This document shows positions 56,101-64,000 of a stretch of 64,000 bases of DNA, in pieces. This DNA comes from Phlyctochytrium arcticum (lineage: Eukaryota > Chytridiomycota > Chytridiomycetes > Chytridiales > Chytridiaceae): NCBI GenBank assembly GCA_025602905.1, contig JAHLKI010000014.1:124001-188000 (forward strand), given 5' to 3'. Position numbers and translations under genes: made by a program. Each line of letters opens with the position of its first letter. The first letter of the stretch is position 1. The notes under the pieces were generated by a model. The model saw only the letters and a program-made list of their open reading frames with translations, made no database searches and was not told where the DNA came from.

Positions 56101-56642
56101 CACCTCAATCTTCCCAATCTCATCAGCAGCAGCATCAGCAACAGCAGTCACAGCAACAAGCATATCCATCCTACTCTGCAACTCAATCAAACCCATACAA
56201 CACGTTCCCCTTTCAAAACCCCAACATCTTTATCCCACAATCGCAGCCTTTACATCAAGATCCTTTAGCTCCCACCTCGCAATCGGGATTTGCGGCACCC
56301 GCTCCCTTCTTTGGTGATTCCATCTTTAATGAGCTATTGAATCCACTCATGGACCCGTCCTGGTCAACAGGCGGGACTTGGGCGGACCTGTCCCAATTAG
56401 ACTCTGTAATTGCGCAATCCCCGAGCTCTACCGCCTCACACATCCTCTCCCCCCCGGCACAGACACCCACTTCTCCTCCCGTTGCGGATTCCCCGTCACC
56501 TATGATCCCCCTTTCGGCTTTGGCAAGTACAGTCCCGCCATCGGGACCTTCTGCCCCGTCACCGTCGTCTGATGCCACACCCAACCAAGGTCCAAATGGA
56601 AATTCAAAATCCAGTTCTAAAATGAAGGGCAAGGCGGGGTGA
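53134..56642 (+). CDS. Zn2Cys6 fungal transcription factor
   Basis: Two exons (53134-54631 and 54694-56642) give 1148 residues with an exact frame. The binuclear zinc cluster CDTCRRKRTKCSGGRPCEGC (then IAFGLPC) lies at about residues 44-72 with the C-x2-C-x6-C-x5-C-x2-C-x6-C spacing. A basic linker KRGPPKR is followed by a coiled-coil-like segment. An Asp/Glu/Asn-rich tract lies at about 190-245. The fungal-specific transcription-factor domain starts near residue 389 (LVYHLVSIYFTHVHPYLPMV) and contains YQYIGIAHRHAIELGMHRNL and ATWFCLYILDRYTGVHQGRP. The last ~300 residues are Gln/Ser/Asn/Pro-rich with poly-Gln runs, a likely activation region. The KRGPPKR linker recalls Xlr1/XlnR-class carbon-source regulators, but the target genes are not inferable. 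Confidence 0.93.
56005..56170 (+). repeat. CAG/CAA poly-glutamine tracts
   Basis: Interrupted CAG and CAA runs encode several Gln blocks in the C-terminus of the Zn2Cys6 factor. Mixed codons suggest selection for Gln rather than simple slippage. Confidence 0.8.
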
Positions 56643-56873
56643 GCGGGATCTCCTTTTCATTTTGTATTTATCTCATGTAGTTTTTCGTACTCATACTTTC
56701 ATGCCTCTTTTGTATTTCAATTGATAATGGTGGGCAGACAGGGCATTTTTGCACATCCCGTTCATAAACATAGTTTGTTACATTTGTGGACGCAACCTTC
56801 TAAAATTGCTTAAATACGTAGTTACATGTGAAATATAATTAATTATACGCAATACAGGTCATGTCTGATGGCG

Positions 56874-59800
56874 TCAACTGATACCCAAAGCCCCATATCC
56901 TTCCTCTTGAACCCCTGCAATCTCCATCCGCATGTCATCCAGGACAATCTTGTAAATCTTGCCTTTGGCCTTCCATCGTGTGCGTTTGACGGCACGTTTG
57001 GCACGGCGAGCAATGTTGGCAATTGCGGACGTGTCAGGTAGAAGAAGGGGTGTAATAACAGTGTTAGTGGTGGTGGAGCTTTGAATGTTGTCCAGTTCAC
57101 GGCGGCGGCGCTTCGCTAGTGCAGAAGAGGTGAGAAGTCCCACACTGATTTGCTTCAAGCCGCTGGCAAAGCCGGGGAGGATCCACCTCTCTCCAACCCA
57201 CGTCGTGATGCCATTGGCCACAGCGAGGGCGAGGATGGCAGCATGGCCGCTGGTGGGGATAGGTTCTAACTCGAGCCAGTCTGAGAGGGGTGGCATTGGA
57301 ACCATGGTAATCAGTACAGCCATGACAACCAGGGTGGTGACTGTAATCAAGAATGGTACTAAAAATTTAAAATTTTTAGTGGCTTGTGGTTGGACAAGAT
57401 GGGTTTTCTTTTTTTTCTCACCATTTTTCCACATGCTTTGCCGATAAGGTGCTCCAACGCAGAAGGCGACAGCGACAAAGATGTATTGAAACAAACTTGT
57501 TACGAATACGGCCGTGTTTTCGTAACTCTTCTTGATTGGTTCATCGGGATCGTTTTCAGATCCATCTGGCCGTGCAGGGGGTTCGTACCAGGGCTGCCTC
57601 CTAACCCATACAAATGCAATGACCTGAAACGTAACCTGAATGAGCACCTGCCCAATGAGTGACGTTAAAACCTTTCGCGAGACGAGGGATGCGGTCGGTT
57701 GGGTGCGGGAAATGCGAGGGTGCGGGCCAGATCGGCCCATGCAAACGGCGATCGGGATAATGAGTGCCAAATCAATGGCCAAAAATTGAAAGTCTCCAAG
57801 GTTGCCACCCAGAGAATAGAGGAGGGAAACGGTTGTGAATTGGATCAAAGAGTAGAGAGCCATGTACTTGAAGCATGAGAAACTGGTGACAAGTGCAGCG
57901 CGGCCTTCACGAATCACGCGAAGCACGCATTCGATTGATTTATCCGTCGAGGTGAAAGGAGCAGCAACGGATGCCTCCGCCTCAGAAAGGGACAGACCCA
58001 CATCAGCAGACTTGAGAGCGCCGCAGTCGTTTGCGCCATCCCCACAGAACCCAGTGCAGTAGCCGAGCTCTTGAAAATTCTCAACAAGGAAATGCTTTTG
58101 ATCTGGTGACATACGGGCGTAAATTTCGCCTTTCGCCAACATCCGATTGAAGCTGTCATCCGAGCCAAATTCCAGCATCCATTGGAACACATCACCAGTC
58201 ACAGCCAAGTGATGGTCTCCCACACGCGCTGCAGCCGAGTTTACATCCACCACAAACCCCTCATCTGCATCGCTGTGAACAGACCGAGCGGAACTGGAGT
58301 TGTCATATTCATCATACTGGGGTAGAGCAAGCAAATCATCCTGGGGCTTGCCAAACTGAGAATCAACATTGTTGGAGTGGGTCCGATGGCGGGGCGGTGA
58401 TTGTTCCTGATCTTGGCGATATCCCTGTCGCGCGTGTGCACGTGGGCCACGGTTTGGCAAAAGTGTTTCAGAGTCTAAAGTGGCACCACTCCCATCGACG
58501 TCTTCCCAAACAATAACAGCTTCCTCAGAGGTGCAAGGAGCCGCCGTGCCCACAAATCGCGGAACAAAGGTCTTCTCACTTGGATCTACCAAGCCACACT
58601 CTCGGCTCACTGATATGGCCGTTAAAACATTGTCTCCTGTACACATAACCTGTCGGATCTTGGCTTTGCGAAGGATTTCAACGACCGGCGCGGTACCTGG
58701 CTTCAACTTGTTTTCAAATACGATGAAGCCCAAGAACTGGAGATCACGCTCCACAGCATCGCGACGCATGCGAATGAGCTTGGAAAACGGAACATTCTCA
58801 AGCCGGCGCCAGGCGCATGCAATGACACGATAACCGTGATGGGCATAGTCTGCGAGCTGCTGATCGTAGTCTGCAGGTAGTGAAGCAGGAAGACAGATGG
58901 AACGCATCACTTCTGGCGCACCCTTCACGAAAACTTCATATTCGCGGTCCTTGCTGACTGAGCCGGTATTCTTAGCTGACGGTGCTGTTTGACCGTCCAA
59001 TCCCGCATCGTGGAAGAATCGCAAGCGATGCACAACGACTGACATGCGTCGTAAGCCAGAATTAAACTCGAAAGATCGAACAATTCCAAGCTCTGTATTC
59101 AACAGAACATCGCCACCTTCATCCAACTCTGTCTGTAGACCTTCTAGTCTGCGCGGGGGACGAACTTTCACCCCGGCAGCGAGCACGTCCGCCGGGATGC
59201 CTTTTCGCCCGGGATTTGCCCCCGGAGAGTCTTCAATCTTGTTACCGGAAGCCACGTTAGATCCCTTCGCGGGTAGCAACCTAGAGCCGGTGGACTCTTC
59301 GATTTGCCATCCTGTGAATTCGAACATTTTGACGTCCATGGGGTCACCGATAAGTTCGCCATTCACAACTTTGATTGAATGGCAGGTTGACATCGCGCAA
59401 ACAATAAGCGGATAAGGAAAATCAGGTTCGCACCCATTGGGATGTCCTGGTAAGCTGCCCAGTGCAACACTTAATGCCCGGGGTGGATGGCGACGATGGG
59501 TATTATTTGCGACACTGCCACTACTGGAGTAGACTCCAGATAACGCCTCGACAGGAGACGTTACAACAGACATCCGGTCCGCCACAAACTCGTTTGCGTT
59601 CGTTTGATGGTGGTGGTTCAAGGCACCTGGCGGGATCACTTCCTCCACTGTCTTGTAAAGTGCCGAAAATCGCAGTGGTCCATCTGATTCCGCAACAGCT
59701 TCAATTGGTGTGTCTGGAACCACATTGCTTGGAACGGTGAACCGGAAACCGAGCACGTCCAAACCCTCTTCAGTCAGAGTACCAGTTTTATCAAACGCCA

Positions 59801-62006
59801 TCAAGTCCAGTTTTCCACAAATATTGACGCGTGGAGGGGAGGTGCAGTAGACATTGCCTTTGCGAAGACGGGCAATGGCGAAACTGGTACCAATCGCCAT
59901 GGTTGCTGGCAAAGCGGGTGGAACAACAATGGTAATGAGATCGAGAGCACGAATGATGATCATGGAGGCGCTCACACCGAGGCGAATAAAGTTATAAAGG
60001 GATCCAATGAAGCCAAACATTGCGATGATGGCGAGAACGCCAATGAAGCGGAACGAGTCGCGATAAAATTTAAAGTTGTTGGGTTTGGGAAACAGCATGG
60101 AGCGTACTAAACTGCCCTTGGTTGTGTTGAATCCGGTGCGCACAGCCAATGCCAGCGCCCCTCCGCCAGCGGCGGTACTGCCAAGTCCGCCATCAACAAA
60201 ACCATCGGCTTGATTCAAGGCTTGATCTGAGCCACTCGGCGTCGCATTTCCGGATCTGTTTCCCGGACGTGCGCGGATGATTTTCGTCCCAGCAAACACA
60301 AAAAATCGTGACATGCGCGAGCTGGCTGCTGGATCTTCCTCCCAGAGGTCCAAAGTTCGCAGCTCGACATCGGACAAGGGCGTCTTGGAAACCGGGACAG
60401 ATTCTCCCGTTAGCATACTTTCGTTCACAATACAATCTCCATCCAGCAAAACGCCATCACAAGGGAAGACACTTGACATGGCTGGGTTGACCTCAAACAC
60501 ATCGCCCGGAATAATCTCGTCCGATCGCATGATGCGCCATACCCCCTTTCGAAAGACGCGGACTTCACAGACAAAGCGGCTCAATTCGCGCAACCGTCGC
60601 ATGGTGGCACGCGTTTCCATCAGAGAAACAATCGTCGAAAAGACAGAGATGAGGAAAATGCAAGCGGCATAAAAGTAATAGTCGTCTAAAGACCATAGAA
60701 TGATACTGGCAATTTGGAACATGGAGAAGGGATGGAGAATTTCGTCCATGAGGAGGCGGGAGGTTGATTTATCTTCCACGTCAATGGCGTTTCTTCCAAA
60801 AACCTGGTTGCGTTCTTCAACCACTGTGCTCTGCTGCAATCCGCGGACGGCGTGGGCAACTGACGTCCAGCGATAGTCTCGCCAATACAGGTTTGGCTCA
60901 TATTTACCGATGGCGGGATTGAACATGAAACGAACGTAACGATAGTCGAATACTATCAATTCCGGCATCGCCCAGTCATTGAGCGCTTCCTGTCGCTCGC
61001 GTTCTTCTCGATCCTTGGAGACGGGTGTGCGACGGAAAACATCGGCAACAGTTCCAGAAAAAGGCTCGCGTCGAACTTTCACGAGCTGGAGTTGATTCCA
61101 TTGGTTGGTAACCGCAACGATAGACGCAGTACACAATGGCACCTTTCTAGTGGTGAGCGTAAGTTCCCACCGGGGGACCCATCGGCAAACTAGCCATGCA
61201 AGACCACCAGTGAATATGCACAAAAGGTAGTAAAGTATAGCTTTTGGTCGGTAGTATTCGTGCCCGGCAATTTGAATATGGACCTCCTCGTCGACCTCAT
61301 AGTCTTGCTCGTAAAGCGGGCCTTCCACACTCTCGTCGCCAGAGATTTGGGTATACACAGGGCCTGTACTGGCATTGCGCGTTGTACGACTGGCCATTGC
61401 CGCTGCCCGCTGCGGCAAACGAGCAGCTGCCTTTCCCCGTAACGCATTTGCTGCGCTTTTACTCCGCTTTGCAATCTCTGCCTTAACATCTTCCTCCTCA
61501 TCACCGCTGTCAGGTTCCTCATCACTGTCTTCTACGCTCAAGCTTTTCTTTGCGTCAGCATGAATTGAGCCGTTGGGCACCCGCTGAGCACCGGGTAAGG
61601 CCAGGTCGCCAATACCATTCTCATGCAAAGTTGGGCTAGAGTGCGAGCCTTCTTCTTTCTCGTCGTCATCTGCGCCAGGTTCTGCGCTGTATCGAAAATG
61701 GTGGCCGTTCTCGTGTACTTCCACATCTTCATCATGCAGTCGCCGTAAGATATCGTCACCAATCACGGGCAATGATGCGTAGCTGCCATAGAGGACGGCA
61801 TCTGGGTCGGGCGGAAACTCGTTGACTCGTGATTGATCAATAGAGAGAGTGTCTTCGGCAAATGTGGAGTACGTTCGACCTGAGCGCCGGTGGGTATGCG
61901 AGCTACCGTCCTCGCTTGTGTTGCTCCCTCCACGAGCTGGATTGTATGGGATGTAAGGCACAGGAGATGTGGCATCTGGGGGTTCGGAAGGCTCCAAGGG
62001 TCTCAT
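56874..62006 (-). CDS. YPK9: P5B-type ATPase (ATP13A2/Ypk9-like polyamine transporter)
   Basis: Vacuolar or lysosomal P-type ATPase; family members export polyamines from the organelle. The genomic frame is 1710 codons, or 1689 residues after removing a stop-free 63-nt intron (57359-57421). A long acidic N-terminus (about 240 residues) precedes the P5B membrane hairpin (AILYYLLCIFTGGLAWLVCR). The actuator motif MLTGESVPVSK is at about 532. The transmembrane-4 signature VVPPALPATMAIG (PPALP is the P5B mark, PPELP the P5A one) lies before the phosphorylation motif AFDKTGTLTEEGLDVLGF at about 736. VMCTGDNVLTA (about 1122) and FCGDGANDCGALKSADVG (about 1322) complete the core. Two disordered insertions lie in the nucleotide-binding domain. 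Stop at 56874-56876. It is convergent with the Zn2Cys6 gene. Confidence 0.95.
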   Translation of the reverse strand: MRPLEPSEPPDATSPVPYIPYNPARGGSNTSEDGSSHTHRRSGRTYSTFAEDTLSIDQSRVNEFPPDPDAVLYGSYASLPVIGDDILRRLHDEDVEVHENGHHFRYSAEPGADDDEKEEGSHSSPTLHENGIGDLALPGAQRVPNGSIHADAKKSLSVEDSDEEPDSGDEEEDVKAEIAKRSKSAANALRGKAAARLPQRAAAMASRTTRNASTGPVYTQISGDESVEGPLYEQDYEVDEEVHIQIAGHEYYRPKAILYYLLCIFTGGLAWLVCRWVPRWELTLTTRKVPLCTASIVAVTNQWNQLQLVKVRREPFSGTVADVFRRTPVSKDREERERQEALNDWAMPELIVFDYRYVRFMFNPAIGKYEPNLYWRDYRWTSVAHAVRGLQQSTVVEERNQVFGRNAIDVEDKSTSRLLMDEILHPFSMFQIASIILWSLDDYYFYAACIFLISVFSTIVSLMETRATMRRLRELSRFVCEVRVFRKGVWRIMRSDEIIPGDVFEVNPAMSSVFPCDGVLLDGDCIVNESMLTGESVPVSKTPLSDVELRTLDLWEEDPAASSRMSRFFVFAGTKIIRARPGNRSGNATPSGSDQALNQADGFVDGGLGSTAAGGGALALAVRTGFNTTKGSLVRSMLFPKPNNFKFYRDSFRFIGVLAIIAMFGFIGSLYNFIRLGVSASMIIIRALDLITIVVPPALPATMAIGTSFAIARLRKGNVYCTSPPRVNICGKLDLMAFDKTGTLTEEGLDVLGFRFTVPSNVVPDTPIEAVAESDGPLRFSALYKTVEEVIPPGALNHHHQTNANEFVADRMSVVTSPVEALSGVYSSSGSVANNTHRRHPPRALSVALGSLPGHPNGCEPDFPYPLIVCAMSTCHSIKVVNGELIGDPMDVKMFEFTGWQIEESTGSRLLPAKGSNVASGNKIEDSPGANPGRKGIPADVLAAGVKVRPPRRLEGLQTELDEGGDVLLNTELGIVRSFEFNSGLRRMSVVVHRLRFFHDAGLDGQTAPSAKNTGSVSKDREYEVFVKGAPEVMRSICLPASLPADYDQQLADYAHHGYRVIACAWRRLENVPFSKLIRMRRDAVERDLQFLGFIVFENKLKPGTAPVVEILRKAKIRQVMCTGDNVLTAISVSRECGLVDPSEKTFVPRFVGTAAPCTSEEAVIVWEDVDGSGATLDSETLLPNRGPRAHARQGYRQDQEQSPPRHRTHSNNVDSQFGKPQDDLLALPQYDEYDNSSSARSVHSDADEGFVVDVNSAAARVGDHHLAVTGDVFQWMLEFGSDDSFNRMLAKGEIYARMSPDQKHFLVENFQELGYCTGFCGDGANDCGALKSADVGLSLSEAEASVAAPFTSTDKSIECVLRVIREGRAALVTSFSCFKYMALYSLIQFTTVSLLYSLGGNLGDFQFLAIDLALIIPIAVCMGRSGPHPRISRTQPTASLVSRKVLTSLIGQVLIQVTFQVIAFVWVRRQPWYEPPARPDGSENDPDEPIKKSYENTAVFVTSLFQYIFVAVAFCVGAPYRQSMWKNGEKKKKTHLVQPQATKNFKFLVPFLITVTTLVVMAVLITMVPMPPLSDWLELEPIPTSGHAAILALAVANGITTWVGERWILPGFASGLKQISVGLLTSSALAKRRRRELDNIQSSTTTNTVITPLLLPDTSAIANIARRAKRAVKRTRWKAKGKIYKIVLDDMRMEIAGVQEEGYGALGIS
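57359..57421 (-). other. 63-nt stop-free in-frame intron in the P5B ATPase
   Basis: It begins GTGAGA and ends TTTTTAG on the coding strand. It is 21 codons with no stop. Splicing joins YRQSMWKN to VPFLITVTTLVV, the normal loop-to-helix transition, and removes a Lys-rich, A-rich segment. Confidence 0.85.
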
Positions 62007-63786
62007 GTTGGAAGACAGTTCGTGCTATATCACGGTGGGCAAAAAGCTAGCGCGTGCTTCCTAGGATGATACCGAGGAACGACGCAAAAACTAGAAGAGA
62101 AAGGAAAAGGTTTAGACAAAAGTCTTCTCTCAAAGAATCCTCCTTTGTAAAGAAGAAAAAAAAATTCTGTTTGAATAACGTCACCGAGATTCTGGCAGCA
62201 GATCTTGCTGCAAATGAAGTCCGCGGTACAAGGGCCCGCAACAGTCTTCCAGTTCCCAAGACTCCACAGCCAGGGCTATAGAGGGAAGAAGTAAACTCAC
62301 CTCTTTTGCTAATTGGAATGGGATAAATTCCTGCTTTCTCTTGGAGCAAAAGCACAATTTCAGCAGCCAGAATTTCGAAGCGCTCCTGGTCACGTGAGCT
62401 GCTATCTCAACGAGATTCGGCAAAAAGTTCTATGGCACTGCATCGTGGCAGACTCTATGCAGCTCATATTATACCATGCCAAATGGAGGGGCCAGGGAGC
62501 AGCCAATAGGACGAAGGAGCGAGCAAAGTACGACAAATCCCAACAAAGGAGAACCAACATAACGACCAAGTGAAAGTGATTATGGCGCACATTGATCCTA
62601 TTTCATGTCTGGGAGTTGCGCGAGAGGTCCAGATGCATTGGATATCTTCCCATCGAGGTTCAGATCGAGGTTGGCCACCTCCACGAAGGGCAAACATAGG
62701 ACAGGTTTTGGATAATGTACAATGCGGCCGAAACCACAGATCGTAAGCCAGATCACAGTCTAGGGATGCTCTCTCCTACCACTTCGTCCACTACAATTCG
62801 CTGTGCATTGATTTGCAATATTGAGGGATGGCTTAACGGGTCGACGGGAAGACACAAGGTGATCCATATGGTGGTGTGCGCATTGGATGTCATGAAGGAT
62901 GCTCGCAATGTCTCTCCTTGCCAGGGCGTTGCTCTTATCTCAAGCTACATGCATACTACAGAGTATAGGCATATCTAGAGCAACGGATCGCAGCGGAATC
63001 AACGGAATGAGAGCGAAACAAATGGGTTTTCCACTGATACTAAGAAGGTTCAAAGCTATGGAATAGCAAACAACTCCACCTCTCCGGGACTCGTCGTGGC
63101 ACCTAATCGCTATCCAAGTATGTGAACGAATAACTGGTAATACTTGCATTCATTCTCGTCGACAAAACATGTATATACTCGAGTACAATGAAAAGTCGAA
63201 ATTGCCCAATCCCACGCTGGTTGGAACAAAGGCCGCTGGGGAGCCGTATGTCGCGCTTTCTTTTTCTGAGCTCTGGAGGTGTTGGCTGGCCGTCGAAACC
63301 TTAGATCCCAGCTCCTCCCGGCAGTTGCAAATCTCCAACAACGAAGAAGGTGGAAGTAGTAGATCGGCACCCGCACTTGGACGAATCCCCTGCCTCTGCC
63401 TGACAGTTGCTTCACGCCCGCCGCCCCCAGTGTCCCAACGGCGCCTCTCCTGGAGGACAAGCAAGCAAGCTCCGGCACCGCAACAATCTTGCATAAGCCG
63501 AGACTAAAACACTCAGGACGCCGACGATCGTTAGACTCAGAGCAGCAATTGCGAAACCCTTTGGCGTTATAGCAGCAGCAAGTCTTTCGGTAAAGGGCAA
63601 GGGCAAAAAGTAAACTCTCTGAACAAAGCTCGCGCGAAAAGCAGATCAAACAACTTTTGTGCAGCGGCTCTCGTCAACGAGAATCATTGAGGCCAGAGAT
63701 AAAGTGAGGAACGCCGTTGTTCCCAGAGTGATTCCAAAGGAGAGGTTGCAACGAAACTTTTCTACGGTCCGCAGAGCCGGGAAGAG
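62007..63786. other. 1.8-kb gene-poor stretch at the right end
   Basis: No gene is convincingly supported. It includes the P5B ATPase 5' flank and a poly-A/poly-T-rich block near 62150-62165. Two hydrophobic segments lie on the minus strand around 63520-63770 in one frame, broken by TGA, with no proper Met. Many short frames on both strands lack motifs. No tRNA was recognised. Confidence 0.45.
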
Positions 63787-64000
63787 ATGCACGCTGCGTC
63801 ACCTGCGGCCGCCGCCGGGTCTACCACCTTCTCCTTCCTGCCTGTGCAAATGCTTCGTCCACTGTCCCAGTACTTGCCTTCACCACCTGTAGAATGGCGA
63901 CTCCCAAAGTTCATCTCGCAAACCCGTAATCAAAACTTGGATCTGCCTGGCGATCTACTCGACTTTATATGGTTTACCATCGGATGGGCCATCATACATT
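63787..64000 (+). CDS. Partial CDS running off the right edge, probable membrane-associated protein
   Basis: An open frame with no stop runs from ATG 63787 to the end of the window (71 complete codons). It reads MHAASPAAAAGSTTFSFLPV, then LSQYLPSPPVEWRLPKFISQ, NLDLPGDLLDFIWFTIGWAI. The last 15-20 residues are hydrophobic and look like the start of a membrane helix. The frame is open upstream back to a TAA about 90 nt before the ATG. The family cannot be assigned from this fragment. An intron within it is possible because GTAATC occurs at about 63928. Confidence 0.5.
   Translation, partial: MHAASPAAAAGSTTFSFLPVQMLRPLSQYLPSPPVEWRLPKFISQTRNQNLDLPGDLLDFIWFTIGWAIIH

Noticed and set aside
62715..62978. 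87-codon plus-strand frame in the right-end gap
   Set aside because: No family resemblance, no nearby splice structure, and isolated from other coding signals.
63412..63780. Two hydrophobic segments in one minus-strand frame, suggesting a small membrane protein
   Set aside because: The frame is broken by TGA, the only intron that would bridge it is 36 nt with a poor GTTGTT donor, and no suitable initiator Met exists upstream.

Overview
The window is nuclear DNA from a flagellated, zoosporic fungus, most likely a chytrid (Chytridiomycota; Spizellomycetales-like is a guess from composition and gene structure). The evidence for a fungus is a Zn2Cys6/fungal-type transcription factor, Gwt1-type GPI acyltransferase and Syf1-type genes, with short (about 45-90 nt) GT-AG introns. 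The evidence for a flagellum is two genes that only ciliated lineages keep: IFT57 (8.7-10.3 kb) and RABL2 (29.0-30.0 kb). A Crinkler (CRN)-family P-loop protein at 31.9-33.2 kb also fits a chytrid.

Layout: about 29 genes are densely packed and mostly alternate in strand, so most neighbours are head-to-head (200-650 bp shared promoters) or tail-to-tail (about 60-520 bp). In order: ATG6/Beclin(+), 6-pyruvoyl-tetrahydropterin synthase(-), an unrecognised protein(+), GWT1(-), PIS1(+), IFT57(-), a homeodomain protein(-), NOP4/RBM28(-), mitochondrial uL23m(+), a small unknown(-), an F-box/LRR protein(+), sphingosine kinase(-), SYF1(-), ITPase(+), GPI18/PIGV(-), RABL2(+), RFC clamp-loader subunit(-), CRN-like protein(+), heme oxygenase(+), a GPI-anchored secreted protein(-), METTL16(+), a dynamin-like GTPase(-), an SR splicing factor(+), RAD51C(-), DNA ligase I(+), cystinosin(-), an acidic unknown(+), a Zn2Cys6 regulator(+), a P5B ATPase(-) and a partial gene running off the right edge(+).

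Themes: the PI/GPI pathway appears repeatedly (PIS1 head-to-head with GWT1, then GPI18, and a probable GPI-anchored client). Replication and repair genes are represented by the RFC subunit and the divergent RAD51C/LIG1 pair. RNA processing is represented by NOP4, SYF1, an SR protein and METTL16. No tRNA, rRNA, intact transposon, CRISPR or prophage-like element was seen.

The most unusual signals are: (i) five introns, in five genes, that are multiples of three and stop-free, so naive ORF calling translates through them; (ii) the CRN-like gene, which has a header and NTPase but ends before any effector domain and is followed by two perfect inverted repeats; (iii) a UGA followed in frame by a hydrophobic tail-anchor-like segment at 52.5 kb. 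Exon sums were checked for the F-box, homeodomain, RABL2, heme oxygenase, GPI-anchored, SYF1, uL23m, PIS1, acidic-unknown and Zn2Cys6 genes, and each gives an exact multiple of three.
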